The position numbers and the translations under genes are program-made. From a bacterium (lineage in GTDB: Bacteria; Planctomycetota; Planctomycetia; Pirellulales; UBA1268): a stretch of DNA of 47,472 nt. Below, piece after piece: positions 27,476-36,560 of the stretch. Each line of letters opens with the position of its first letter. Within the stretch, counting starts at the first letter, position 1. The notes under the pieces were generated by a model that saw only the letters and a list, made by a program, of their open reading frames with translations, searched no databases and had not been told where the DNA came from. The stretch is from the NCBI GenBank assembly GCA_029978085.1, contig JAPOJV010000008.1:1-47472 (forward strand). Direction: 5' to 3'.

Positions 27476-28333
27476 TTACCTCAGCTTCAACTGCCCGTAC
27501 CGCCGGCTCTTCCGCCGCCGAATGATCGCGGCTCCCGATGGCTTCCGCGGCTTCCGCGTGCCGCCGCCCTTGGCGCTCTTGCCCGTGGGGCTCACCGGAT
27601 GACGACCGCCCTTTGTCCGCCCTTCACCACCACCGTGCGGGTGGTCGATCGGATTCATCGCCGTGCCGCGGACGTGCGGGCGAATGCCCATCCATCGGCT
27701 TCGGCCCGCCTTGCCCAAACGGATGTTCATGTGCTCGCCGTTGCCGATCACACCGATCGTGGCCCGACAGGCCGCAGGCACACGGCGAATTTCACCGGAA
27801 GGCAGCGTGATCTGGGCCCACTGGGCCTCGCGGGCCACGAGCACGGCGGCCGAACCAGCAGAGCGACAGAGGCGACCGCCACGGCCGGCCTGCATCTCGA
27901 TGTTGTGGATCTGCATGCCCAGCGGGATCGCGGACATCGGCAGGCAGTTGCCCACCTCCGGCGGCGCCTGATCCCCACTCTCGATGGTCCGGCCCACCAC
28001 GAGCCCGTCGGGCGCGAGGATGAAACGCTTCTCCCCATCGGCGTAGCTGATGAGGGCCACGCGACAGGTGCGATTGGGGTCGTACTGAATGGAATGCACC
28101 TTACCGGGCACGCCATCCTTGTTCCGACGGAAGTCAATCAGCCGGTAATGCTGCTTGTGGCCGCCGCCACGATGCCGGGCCGTGATCTTGCCCTGGTTAT
28201 TGCGGCCGCCGGTCTTCCGCTTGCGGAACCGCAGCCCCTTCGGCACCTCGGCGCCGGGCGTCAGCTCCGCGAAGTCCGACACGCTCGCGCCGCGGCGGCC
28301 GGGACTGGTCGGGTTGTACGTGCGAATGCCCAT
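27476..28333 (-). CDS. rplB: Ribosomal protein uL2
   Basis: A 285-residue protein near the peptidyl transferase centre: [40 protein letters not shown] and the catalytic-region [20 protein letters not shown], with the key histidine. Normal length. It lies between rplW and rpsS. Confidence 0.98.
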   Translation of the reverse strand: MGIRTYNPTSPGRRGASVSDFAELTPGAEVPKGLRFRKRKTGGRNNQGKITARHRGGGHKQHYRLIDFRRNKDGVPGKVHSIQYDPNRTCRVALISYADGEKRFILAPDGLVVGRTIESGDQAPPEVGNCLPMSAIPLGMQIHNIEMQAGRGGRLCRSAGSAAVLVAREAQWAQITLPSGEIRRVPAACRATIGVIGNGEHMNIRLGKAGRSRWMGIRPHVRGTAMNPIDHPHGGGEGRTKGGRHPVSPTGKSAKGGGTRKPRKPSGAAIIRRRKSRRYGQLKLR

Positions 28334-28361
28334 GATTGTCGGTTTTCTGCGTGTCGGTTTT

Positions 28362-28682
28362 CTAGAAGAGGTTGATCTTGAAGTCGGGCTTCAGCTTGAC
28401 GACGGCCTTCTTCCACGCCTTCGTGCTTGTCTGCCGGGTCCGGCTCCGCCGCATCTTGCCGATCCGGTTTTGCACGGCCACCTTGTCGACCTTGACGTTG
28501 AACATTTCCTCGACGGCTCGGCGAATGTCGGCCTTCGTCGCCTCGGCCACAACCTCGAACGAGTAGGCGTTGTGGCGATTGGCGCGGTGCATCCCCTTCT
28601 CCGTCACGAGCGGACGGAGAATGACCTGATGCGGGGCGAGCCGAGGCGTCAACGTCGGAGCTGGGGGAACTGGCACTGCCAT
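28362..28682 (-). CDS. rplW: Ribosomal protein uL23
   Basis: A 106-residue exit-tunnel protein: [49 protein letters not shown]. It has about 15 extra N-terminal residues rich in Pro. It starts six bases after the rplD stop, with GGAGG 11 bases before the ATG. Confidence 0.97.
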   Translation of the reverse strand: MAVPVPPAPTLTPRLAPHQVILRPLVTEKGMHRANRHNAYSFEVVAEATKADIRRAVEEMFNVKVDKVAVQNRIGKMRRSRTRQTSTKAWKKAVVKLKPDFKINLF

Positions 28683-28688
28683 GGCTTT

Positions 28689-29405
28689 CTACGCCTCCTT
28701 CCCGGCCTTGACGGCCTTCTTCGTCGCCTTCCGAGCAGTCGCCGGCTTCGCCGACTTCTTGGCCGCCGCGGGCTTCGCCACCGCCTTGGCCGTGGCGCGG
28801 AACGCGTCGATGGCCGCAGTCGTCATCACGATCGACCGTGGCGTGAGAATCGCCCAGGCGTTGAGCTCGGCGACCGGGGCGACCGACACACCGGCGATGT
28901 TGCGAGCACTCTTCCAGAGATTGGCGTCGTGCTTCTCGGGAGCGACGAGCACCGTCTTGTCGCCAAGCCCGAGCGTCTTGAGCAGTTTCGCCACGACAGC
29001 CGTCTTCGGAGCCGCCGCAGGCAGGGACTGCACGAGCTTCACTTCGTCGTCGGCAATCCGGGCGGCAAGCGCCATCCGCGTCGCAGCCTGCAGCGCCTTC
29101 CGCGGCATCCGCCATCCGAAGTCGCGAGGACGCTTTGCAAAGATGTGACCGCCGCCCCGACGCGTACCGCTTCGCCGCGCGCCGGCACGTGCGTTGCCCG
29201 TGCCCTTCTGGCGATACAGCTTCTTGGTCGAGCCGGCCACCTCGCCGCGGGTCTTCGTCTTCTGCGTACCCTGGCGCTGGTTGGCCTGATACATGACCAC
29301 CGCATCATGGAGCAACTGCTTGCTCACCGTGGGGGCCAGTTCAGCGGGATCAATCTCGTAAGAGCCGACCTGCTTGCCGGCGATGTCGTAGACCGCGAGG
29401 TTCAC
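28689..29405 (-). CDS. rplD: Ribosomal protein uL4
   Basis: A 238-residue 50S protein: QKTKTRGEVAGSTKKLYRQK, GTGNARAGARRSGTRRGGGH (the exit-tunnel loop). The last 35 residues are a Lys/Ala-rich tail. The start is GTG and overlaps the rplC stop (GTGA). In other bacteria L4 represses the S10 operon; no leader site can be confirmed here. Confidence 0.96.
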   Translation of the reverse strand: MNLAVYDIAGKQVGSYEIDPAELAPTVSKQLLHDAVVMYQANQRQGTQKTKTRGEVAGSTKKLYRQKGTGNARAGARRSGTRRGGGHIFAKRPRDFGWRMPRKALQAATRMALAARIADDEVKLVQSLPAAAPKTAVVAKLLKTLGLGDKTVLVAPEKHDANLWKSARNIAGVSVAPVAELNAWAILTPRSIVMTTAAIDAFRATAKAVAKPAAAKKSAKPATARKATKKAVKAGKEA

Positions 29406-30175
29406 TTGGCACCAGCCTTCTTCTTGCCGGCCGGAGCAGCCGCCCCGACCCTCTTGATCTTGTTGGTCTGCCGCACGACGACGTAGCTGCCGTTGGGACC
29501 AGGAACAGCACCGCGGACCAGCAGCAGGTTGTTGTCCTTGTCGATCCGCACGAGCTTGACGTTCCGCATCGTTGACTGTTCGTTGCCGTAGCGGCCCGCC
29601 ATCCGCTTGCCCTTGAACACACGGGCCGGCGAGGTGTTCATGCTCGTGCCACCCTGATGGCGATGCACCTTCTTGACGCCGTGACTGGCCCGCTGGCCCT
29701 TGAAGCCATGCCGCTTCATCACGCCCGCCGTGCCCCGCCCCTTCGTGGTGCCGGTCACATCGACGAACTCGACGCCATCGAACAACTCGACGGTCAGCAC
29801 CTGGCCGACCTCGGCTCCGTCATAGACGCCACGCAACTCCCGCACAAACCGCTGAGGCTCGCAGTTCGCCTTGGCAGCGGCAGCGACGCCGGCCTCGGCG
29901 AGCCGCTTCGACCGCCGGCTGTCGAGCTTGGCCACCTGACCACGCACCGACTTACTGGCGAGCCGCCGGGGCTTGTCCTTGAATCCGAGCTGCACGGCCG
30001 AATAGCCGTCGCGATCGGCGGACCGCACGAGCACCACAGGGCACGGGCCAGCCTCGATCACGGTCACAGGGACCACGACGCCATCGGCATCGAAAATCTG
30101 GGTCATACCGACCTTGCGGCCGAGCAGACCCTTGCGCCCAGCTTTGTCCGGCACTGACTTCGTCGTTGCAGCCAT
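29402..30175 (-). CDS. rplC: Ribosomal protein uL3
   Basis: A 257-residue 50S protein: GLLGRKVGMTQIFDADGVVV, FVDVTGTTKGRGTAGVMKRH, ASHGVKKVHRHQGGTSMNTS. ATG 30175 is preferred over 30253; the upstream residues do not resemble the family. It has about 15 extra residues before the conserved start, and 35 residues rich in Lys and Ala near the end. A 259-base spacer separates it from rpsJ; apart from a small hairpin (30258-30275) I see nothing in the spacer. Confidence 0.95.
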   Translation of the reverse strand: MAATTKSVPDKAGRKGLLGRKVGMTQIFDADGVVVPVTVIEAGPCPVVLVRSADRDGYSAVQLGFKDKPRRLASKSVRGQVAKLDSRRSKRLAEAGVAAAAKANCEPQRFVRELRGVYDGAEVGQVLTVELFDGVEFVDVTGTTKGRGTAGVMKRHGFKGQRASHGVKKVHRHQGGTSMNTSPARVFKGKRMAGRYGNEQSTMRNVKLVRIDKDNNLLLVRGAVPGPNGSYVVVRQTNKIKRVGAAAPAGKKKAGAK

Positions 30176-30434
30176 GATTTCGATCGCTGTAAGGGATTCA
30201 TGGCCGGAGAAAACGGATGCTGCCGACGCCCGCTGAACGAACGCCGCACGCACCTGCCTTCGATCACGCTCGAAGCCGTGGGCTGCGGGAGCACCCCGAA
30301 TCGCTCCTCACCCTCGCGGGCGGAACGACCTGGGCCTTACCCACAACGCCTTCCAAGCATGCCGTGCCGTGTACTCCAACAATTCCTGATGAATTCGCCT
30401 TTCGAAGCCGCGACCACGCGGCCCCGACTGAACG

Positions 30435-30770
30435 CTACCTCGATGATGCCTTGATCTTGATGTCGACGCCCGCAGGCAGGCTCAGCTTGTTGAGCGCCTC
30501 GATCGTCTTGGCGGTCGCCTGCACGATGTCGATCACCCGCTTGTGGGTGCGAATCTCGTACTGCTGCCGCGCCTTCTTGTCGATGTGGGGGCTGGAGAGC
30601 ACCGTGTAGCGCTCGATCCGGGTGGGGAGCGGAATCGGACCGTGGACCTCAGAATTGGTCCGCTTGGCGGTATCGACGATCTCGGCCGCGCTCTGGTCGA
30701 GCACGGCGTGGTCGTAGGCCTCCATGCGGATGCGAATGATTTCCTGCGTCGGACCGGCCACGTCATGCAC
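30435..30770 (-). CDS. rpsJ: Ribosomal protein uS10
   Basis: A 111-residue 30S protein, also a NusB partner in antitermination: [53 protein letters not shown] 30770 gives MHDVAGPT; GTG at 30761 has better spacing to GGAG. It is the first gene of the ribosomal block, behind the promoter at 30953-30981. Confidence 0.96.
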   Translation of the reverse strand: MHDVAGPTQEIIRIRMEAYDHAVLDQSAAEIVDTAKRTNSEVHGPIPLPTRIERYTVLSSPHIDKKARQQYEIRTHKRVIDIVQATAKTIEALNKLSLPAGVDIKIKASSR

Positions 30771-30844
30771 TCCAGTTCGCGATCGGGTCGGCTGCCGTAC
30801 TCAACAGCCCGAACCCGGCTCGCATCCATTGTTCGCAGCCAGCC

Positions 30845-30890
30845 GCGGGACAAAGCCCGCGCCGACCGAAAAGAAGCCCCGCGAAGGGCC
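30845..30890 (-). promoter_or_regulatory. Leader hairpins upstream of rpsJ, possible attenuator
   Basis: In the predicted 175-base leader a short GC stem (30876-30889) is directly followed on the minus strand by TTCTTTT (30875-30869), like a weak intrinsic terminator. A second hairpin with 5-base arms (GCGGG/CCCGC, 30845-30860) lies just after it. The arrangement is compatible with attenuation of the S10 operon; no specific protein-binding site is recognisable. Confidence 0.3.
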
Positions 30891-30952
30891 CTGTTCCAGC
30901 CCGCCAGCGCCCATCCGGGAGGAGGGCAGGCGAAGCCGCGTGTGGGTCGTGG

Positions 30953-30981
30953 AATCTAAATGTCGGCCGAAGCGATGTCAA
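30953..30981 (-). promoter_or_regulatory. Sigma-70-type promoter of the rpsJ (S10) operon
   Basis: On the minus strand a perfect -35 (TTGACA, 30981-30976) is 17 bases from TAGATT (30958-30953). The predicted start near 30946 gives a leader of about 175 bases before rpsJ. It lies in the 255-base gap between the EF-G gene and rpsJ, so the ribosomal operon can be transcribed separately from EF-G. Confidence 0.7.
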
Positions 30982-31025
30982 CATGCTGGAATTTTCAGGC
31001 CCGCCGGCATAATCCGCGCGAGCAC

Positions 31026-33140
31026 TCAGACAAATGCGTCGGCCGTTTCCGCCGGAGCCGGTCCATACCGCAGGGGGGCCATCGTGAAGCTGGCCCGCCC
31101 CTGACTGACGCTCCGCACGGCCGCGGAATAGCCGAACATGCTCGCCAAAGGCGCCTCGGCCGTGAGCACGTTCACGCCGCCGCGGATTTCCGTCGCCGTG
31201 ATGATCGCCCGGCGCTGCTGAAGATCGTTGATCACGTCGCCGAGATGCTCTTCCGGCACCGTCACTTCCACCTTCATCAGCGGCTCGAGGAGCATGCTGC
31301 CCGCCTCGGCCAGCATCCGATCGACCGCCTCGGCGGCCGCCATCCGTACCGCCACGTCCGACGGCGGTGGATCGGGAATCTGGCTCTCCAGCACGACGAT
31401 CCGCACGGCCCACAACGGACAGCCCTTGAGCCCGCCCCGCTCCGCACTTTCCCGCACCGATTGCGTCATCGTGGCGGCCAATTCCGCGAGCGACTCGCTC
31501 TCCGGAAACCAGCCCTGCTCCACCGTCACGCCCCCCTGCTCCGCCACCGGTTCCGCCCGCAGCGTGACCGTGGCCTGCAGGTTCTGGCCGCCGATCTGCC
31601 GATTGATGCTCGCACTCACGGTGACGGCCTTCGCGAGCGTTTCCTTGTAGCTCACCCGCGGCTTGTGCACCCGGCAATGGAGGTTGAAATCCCGCTCCAG
31701 TCGATGGCGGATCACCTCGAGATGCAGCTCACCCATGCCGGAGATCAGCGTCTGCCCCGTCTCCTCGCTCTCAATCGCGCGGAACGTGGGATCCTGCCGC
31801 TTCATCATCTCGAGCGTCTCGGCCAGCTTCTTCCGCTCGAGGCTGGTCTCGGGCTCGATCGCCATCGAGATCACGGTCTCGGGGAACTGGATCGTCTCCA
31901 GCACGATCGGATGAGCGGCGTCGCAGAGCGTGTCGCCCGTGATGCTCGCCCGCGGACCGATCACGCCCACGATGTCGCCGGCCGATGCCTCCTCGATCTG
32001 CTCGCGGCGATCGGCCTGCACGTGCCAGAGCTGGGCGACGTTCTCCTTCTTCTGCCGCAGCGGATTCCAGGCCCGACTCCCCGCCTTGAGCGTGCCCGAA
32101 TAGACCCGCACGAACGACAGATCGCCGTGCTTTTCCGCGACGATCTTGAAGACCAGCCCGCAGAACGGCTCCTTGGGATCGGGCTTCCGGGAGACCGTCT
32201 TCGGCGGCCCCTTCTTGGGGTCGAGCGTCGCCGGATCGAGCCCCGTCACCGGCGGCACGTCGGCCGGACTCGGGAGATACCAGGCCACCGCGTCGAGCAC
32301 CGGCTGCACGCCGATGCAGTCGAGGGCCGAGCCGGCGAGCACCGGCACCACCTGCCGCGCGATCGTCGCCTGGCGGATCGCCTTCCGCATGAGTTCCGGC
32401 GGGATCGGGGCCTCGTTCATCGCCAATTCGGCGATCTCGTCGGAGAAGTCGAAGAGCGTCGATACCAGGTGCTCCCGGTATTCAGCGACCACGTCGGCGA
32501 GTTCGTCCGGAATCGGCCCCCGGGCGATGGCCGTGAGGGCTGCGCCGCCGGCAAGCGCCTCGTCTTTCGGCGGAAACGTCAGCAGCTGCATCTCGACGAG
32601 ATCGACGAGCCCGCGAAACGGATCCTTCACGTGCGGCGGCCCCAGGCCCAGCGGCACGTGTAGCACGAGCGGCTTGGCCCCGAGCCGCTTCTCGATCTGA
32701 TCGACCGTGCCGAAAAAATCGGCCCCCTCGCGATCGAGCTTGTTGACCAGCGCGATCCGCGGCACGCCGTACTTGTCCGCCTGCCGCCAGACCGTCTCGC
32801 TCTGGGCCTCCACGCCCTCCCGGGCCGAAAACACGACGACCGCCCCGTCGAGCACCCGCAGGCTCCGCTCGACCTCGGCCGTGAAATCGACGTGCCCGGG
32901 CGTGTCGATCAGGTTCACGTTCACGTCCCGCCACTGGAACGACACGGCGGCCGAGTAGATCGTGATCCCGCGTTCCTGCTCCTCGGGGTCGAAGTCGGTG
33001 ATCGTGGTGCCCCGATCGACCTCACCGAGCCGGTGGCTCGTCTTCGTGAAAAAGAGCATCCGCTCCGTGAGCGTGGTCTTGCCGGCATCGATGTGGGCCA
33101 CGATGCCGATATTGCGAATGGATTCGAGCGAGCGGGGCAT
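31026..33140 (-). CDS. fusA: Elongation factor G, spdEFG2-like (EF-G2mt-related)
   Basis: A 704-residue five-domain translational GTPase: P-loop AHIDAGKTT, switch II DTPGH, NKLD, and domain IV/V signatures ISGMGELHLEV and the C-terminal SMFGYSAAVRSVSQGRASFT. The G domain is closer to mitochondrial EF-G2 and its bacterial 'spd' relatives than to classical EF-G: TTITDFDPEEQERGITIYSA, AAVSFQW, VWRQADKYGVPRIALVNKLD and GAKPLVLHVPLG. In spirochaetes and mitochondria that subgroup works mainly in ribosome recycling. Assignment to the subgroup is from memory of motifs. tuf, rpsL and rpsG are not adjacent. Confidence 0.9.
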   Translation of the reverse strand: MPRSLESIRNIGIVAHIDAGKTTLTERMLFFTKTSHRLGEVDRGTTITDFDPEEQERGITIYSAAVSFQWRDVNVNLIDTPGHVDFTAEVERSLRVLDGAVVVFSAREGVEAQSETVWRQADKYGVPRIALVNKLDREGADFFGTVDQIEKRLGAKPLVLHVPLGLGPPHVKDPFRGLVDLVEMQLLTFPPKDEALAGGAALTAIARGPIPDELADVVAEYREHLVSTLFDFSDEIAELAMNEAPIPPELMRKAIRQATIARQVVPVLAGSALDCIGVQPVLDAVAWYLPSPADVPPVTGLDPATLDPKKGPPKTVSRKPDPKEPFCGLVFKIVAEKHGDLSFVRVYSGTLKAGSRAWNPLRQKKENVAQLWHVQADRREQIEEASAGDIVGVIGPRASITGDTLCDAAHPIVLETIQFPETVISMAIEPETSLERKKLAETLEMMKRQDPTFRAIESEETGQTLISGMGELHLEVIRHRLERDFNLHCRVHKPRVSYKETLAKAVTVSASINRQIGGQNLQATVTLRAEPVAEQGGVTVEQGWFPESESLAELAATMTQSVRESAERGGLKGCPLWAVRIVVLESQIPDPPPSDVAVRMAAAEAVDRMLAEAGSMLLEPLMKVEVTVPEEHLGDVINDLQQRRAIITATEIRGGVNVLTAEAPLASMFGYSAAVRSVSQGRASFTMAPLRYGPAPAETADAFV

Positions 33141-33243
33141 GGGGGGGCCTGAGGCGGGCTGAACGCGGGCGGGACTGCCAGATCATTCCCTAGCCGCAGC
33201 CGCGCGCCAACTCAATCAAACCGCTTCTTGCTGACAATACGGC

Positions 33244-33398
33244 CGTGAGGGGCTGCCCGTGCCCTGGGAGCCGGCGTGTGGCGGCAAGCGAAGGCAGGAT
33301 GCCGAGAGCGCAGCCGCCACCGAGCGAGCGAAGGCATGGATGCCGTAGCGAGCGTCCGGCGACGGGGCATGGGCAGCCCCGAACCCACGCCAGTTGAC
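33244..33398. repeat. 155-bp dispersed element with terminal inverted repeats, copy 2 (inverted)
   Basis: The reverse complement of the element at 7348-7503. The end repeats are at 33249-33265 and 33364-33380. The conserved outer 55 bases (ending in CCACGCCAGTTGAC) stop 10 bases before the argS stop codon. It occupies most of the 267-base gap between argS and the EF-G gene. It contains no coding sequence. Confidence 0.8.
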
Positions 33399-33407
33399 GC
33401 AACCCCG

Positions 33408-35255
33408 TCACATCCGGTCGACGGTGCCGATGCCAAGGAGTTCGAGGCCCTTGCGGAGGACGCGGCCGGTGAGGTCACAGAGGGCCAGACGGCTGTCGCG
33501 GTCGGCGGCGTCGGCCTTGAGCACCGAGAGCTCGTCGTAAAAGGTCGAGTAGCAGCCGGCGAGGTCATAGAGGTAGGCCGTGAGGACGTTGGGCCGGTAG
33601 TCCGACTCGACGTCTTCGAGCGCCTCGGAGAATCGCAGGAGTTCCAGGGCCAGGGCCCGCTCCCGCGGATGAGGGATGCGAACCTCGCGGCAGGCACCCC
33701 GGAGAGCGGCGCGGTCGATGCCCCCCTTGGCGAAGATGCCCTCGACGCGGGCTGCGGCGTACTGCATGTAGGCTGCCGTGTTGCCCGTGAGCTGGAGCAT
33801 CTTGTCGAAGCTGAAGACGTAGTCCGTCGTGCGGTTTTGGGAGAGGTCGGCGTACTTGATCGCGCCGATGCCGACCGCCTCGGCGACCCGCTGGCGGTCG
33901 GCCGCCGAGAGGCCGCCGCGGGCCTCGTCGCCCGACTCCACGACCGCGGCCGCCCGCTCCACGCCCTCGTCGAGCAGGGCCTCCAGGCCCACCGTGTCGC
34001 CGGCCCGGGTCTTGAACGGCCGGCCGTCGTCGCCGAGCACCGTGCCGAAGGCCACGTGCACGAGCTGCACTCCTTCGATGCCCCAGCGCCGCGCGGTCTC
34101 AAACACCTGCTCGAAGTGCTGCCCCTGGCGATGGTCGACCACGTAGAGGATGCGGTCGGGCTGCCAGTGCTCCAGCCGCCATTTGATCGTCGCCAGGTCC
34201 GTAGTGGCGTAGAGAAACGCCCCGTCGGCCTTGCGGATCAACAGCGGCGGCGCGTCGTCGCCGGCCAGAAACACACCGATCGCCCCGCGGCTCTCCCGGG
34301 CCAGCCCGCGGGCCACGAGGTCATCCACGACGCCGGCCAGAAACGGCTGAAAGAAGCTCTCCCCCAGCGTGTGGTCGAAGGAGACGTGGAGCCGAGCGTA
34401 GATCCGGTCGATCTCGGCCCGGCAGACGGGCATGAACCGCTCCCACAGGGCTCGGTTTTCGGGGTCGCCCTCGTGGAGCTTTGCCGTCTCGGCCAAGACC
34501 TCGCGGGCCGCCTCGGGATAGCGGGCGGCGAGGGCCGCCGCCGCGGGATCGGCGGCGAGCTCGTCGGGCTTGGCGTCAGCCACCTTGCGCACGAGTCGGT
34601 AGAGGCGGCCAAGCTCGGCCGTGGGGTCGGCGGCGAAGGCCGCGTCGTCGCGGCAGTGCTTCCAGCCCCAGAGGATCATGCCGAACTGCGTGCCCCAGTC
34701 ACCGAGGTGGTTGTCGGTGATCACGTGGTGGCCGCGGAACCGCAGGATGCGGGCCAGCGCGTCGCCGATCACCGTGGAGCGGATGTGCCCCACGTGCATC
34801 GGCTTGGCCACGTTCGGCGAGCTGTAGTCAACGACGATCGTCGCGGGCCGCGCGACCGGCGGCACGCCGAGCCGCTCGTCCCGCACGGCGGCGGCGAGGG
34901 CCGCGGCCAGGGCCGAGTCCCGCACCCGCACATTGATGAACCCGGGGCCGACGGGGTCGCCCGGTGGCTCGAACAGGTCGGCATATCCGGGAACCGCAGC
35001 GAGCCGCTCGATGATCGCGACCGCCACGTCGCGGGGCTTGCGGCCGGCCGGTTTGGCCAGCGTCATCGCCATGGTGCCCGAGTAATCGCCGAACTTCGCG
35101 TCGGCCGTCTCTCGCACCTGCTCGGCCAGCGTGGCCACGTCCGCCGGCGGGAGCACGACGATGCCATCGGCCGCCAGCTGCTCCAGCGCGCGGGCGAACA
35201 TCCGCCGCAAGGCGGCCCGAAAGGCCGTCTGGGGATGCTCGGCAGCGGCGGTCAT
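33408..35255 (-). CDS. argS: Arginyl-tRNA synthetase
   Basis: A 615-residue class I synthetase (EC 6.1.1.19). The HIGH motif is HVGH in SSPNVAKPMHVGHIRST; the KMSKS position reads FKTRAGD, as is common in ArgS. DNHLGDWGTQFGMILW, the C-terminal anticodon-binding domain and the terminal LLGIGTVDRM are typical. Its ATG overlaps the rsfS stop by four bases (ATGA). Confidence 0.97.
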   Translation of the reverse strand: MTAAAEHPQTAFRAALRRMFARALEQLAADGIVVLPPADVATLAEQVRETADAKFGDYSGTMAMTLAKPAGRKPRDVAVAIIERLAAVPGYADLFEPPGDPVGPGFINVRVRDSALAAALAAAVRDERLGVPPVARPATIVVDYSSPNVAKPMHVGHIRSTVIGDALARILRFRGHHVITDNHLGDWGTQFGMILWGWKHCRDDAAFAADPTAELGRLYRLVRKVADAKPDELAADPAAAALAARYPEAAREVLAETAKLHEGDPENRALWERFMPVCRAEIDRIYARLHVSFDHTLGESFFQPFLAGVVDDLVARGLARESRGAIGVFLAGDDAPPLLIRKADGAFLYATTDLATIKWRLEHWQPDRILYVVDHRQGQHFEQVFETARRWGIEGVQLVHVAFGTVLGDDGRPFKTRAGDTVGLEALLDEGVERAAAVVESGDEARGGLSAADRQRVAEAVGIGAIKYADLSQNRTTDYVFSFDKMLQLTGNTAAYMQYAAARVEGIFAKGGIDRAALRGACREVRIPHPRERALALELLRFSEALEDVESDYRPNVLTAYLYDLAGCYSTFYDELSVLKADAADRDSRLALCDLTGRVLRKGLELLGIGTVDRM

Positions 35256-35668
35256 TCAGCCGTCACTCCGGCCGTTTCCGCGGGCAACGGCACCTGCTTC
35301 GCGTCGCTCCAGAGCTGCTCGATATCCCAATACTCCCGAGCCTCCGCATCGAACAGGTGCACCATCACGTCGCCGTAGTCGAGCACGATCCAGCGGCCTT
35401 CCTCGTAGCCCTCGCCGCCACGTTTGCGATCGTGCAGTTCCGCCTTCATGGCCTTCTCGATTTCGTCGGCCATGGCATGGATCTGCCGCCGGCTCGAACC
35501 GGTGGCGACGACGAAGTAGTCGAACACGGGCGTGAGGCCGCGGAGATCGAGGATCTTCACGTCCGAGCCCCGCGTCTCGACGGCCACCCGTGCCGCGAGC
35601 AAGGCCCGCTGCCGACCGACGTCAGGACGGGTCGATGCGGCTGCCGATTCCTGGCGAGTGGGTGTCAC
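35252..35668 (-). CDS. rsfS: Ribosome silencing factor RsfS
   Basis: About 138 residues. It binds uL14 (encoded in this window) and blocks subunit joining on starvation. Signatures: KILDLRGLTPVFDYFVVATG, SSRRQIHAMADEI, RWIVLDYGDVMVHLFDAEAR, EYWDIEQLW. No ATG lies between the coaX stop and the conserved region; GTG at 35668 is the most likely start although no clear ribosome-binding site is present. Overlaps argS by four bases. Confidence 0.93.
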   Translation of the reverse strand: MTPTRQESAAASTRPDVGRQRALLAARVAVETRGSDVKILDLRGLTPVFDYFVVATGSSRRQIHAMADEIEKAMKAELHDRKRGGEGYEEGRWIVLDYGDVMVHLFDAEAREYWDIEQLWSDAKQVPLPAETAGVTAE

Positions 35669-35720
35669 GGGGGGGGAGAATCCGGAGGGGTGCGAATGAC
35701 TGAGCCGAATTCTATCCGCC

Positions 35721-36560
35721 TCACGCCCCGACGCGAACCGAACTGTCGCGAACGGCAGCGAGCCCGATTCCGGCCAGCACGAGATCGGGAATCTCGATCG
35801 CACCCGGCAGCGCGTCGCGAACCACGCCGCGGGAGCCGCCGGTCAAAAACAGTTCCGCGTTGCCGCCACTGGCAGCCTGGGCCTCGGCCACGAGGCGGGC
35901 CACCGCGCCCCGCATGCCCCAGCCGATGCCGGCCGCGATCGCCTGCTGCGTCGAACGGCCCGGCATCGCCGGCGGCAGGTCGTGGTCGAGCGCCGCCACT
36001 TCCGGCAGCCGGCTCGTGCCCTCGGCGAGGGCCCGGGCCAGGAGTGCCGGACCGGGAAGGATCGCGCCTCCGAGAAATCGTCCGTCTGGATCGACCATGT
36101 CGACCGTCGTCGCGGTGCCGCAGTCGACCACGATCGCGGCCCGCCCCGGCTGGGCAAGCACCGCGGCCGCGGCAGCGCCGGCCACGCGGTCGATGCCGAC
36201 CCGCTGCGGCTCGGCAACGGCGACCTCGATCGGCAGGGGCGCGTGCGTGATTCGCTGCTGCCGCACCGGGTGCCGCCGCGTGACCGTGAGCTCGGCAATC
36301 ACGGCCTCGAGCCGGGCTGCCGCCGCATGATGGACCGCGGCCACGAGCACCACTGCCGGCCCGGCGGCGGCCGCCTCCAGCCAGGCGGCAAAGTTTTCGG
36401 GCCGGAAGTCTCGGCTCACGAGATCCTGCCGGCGGCTGATCACAGGCAGCTTCCGCGGGGCGGCCGGCTCGACGACCGCCGCAAGCTTGATCCGTGTGTT
36501 GCCAACGTCGGCGAGCAGCACGGTGTCGGCCATGCCGGACGGACCCGCCGCGCCACTCAT
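35721..36560 (-). CDS. coaX: Type III pantothenate kinase
   Basis: A 279-residue ASKHA-fold kinase (EC 2.7.1.33), first step of coenzyme A synthesis. Phosphate-1 motif ADVGNTRIK, GIDRVAGAAA, phosphate-2 DCGTATTVD, FLGGAILPGP and LTGGSRG. The start may be 36560 (ATGA overlap with the obgE stop) or the ATG nine codons later, which sits closer to the family N-terminus. Confidence 0.95.
   Translation of the reverse strand: MSGAAGPSGMADTVLLADVGNTRIKLAAVVEPAAPRKLPVISRRQDLVSRDFRPENFAAWLEAAAAGPAVVLVAAVHHAAAARLEAVIAELTVTRRHPVRQQRITHAPLPIEVAVAEPQRVGIDRVAGAAAAAVLAQPGRAAIVVDCGTATTVDMVDPDGRFLGGAILPGPALLARALAEGTSRLPEVAALDHDLPPAMPGRSTQQAIAAGIGWGMRGAVARLVAEAQAASGGNAELFLTGGSRGVVRDALPGAIEIPDLVLAGIGLAAVRDSSVRVGA

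Noticed and set aside
28671-28686. A TGGCAC-like sigma-54 motif on the plus strand
   Set aside because: It lies at the rplW/rplD junction pointing against all genes there, and the -12 part (TGGC) is poor.
30176-30434. A separate gene in the rplC-rpsJ spacer
   Set aside because: The open frames there lack ribosome-binding sites and protein-like composition; the stretch is best seen as untranslated spacer.
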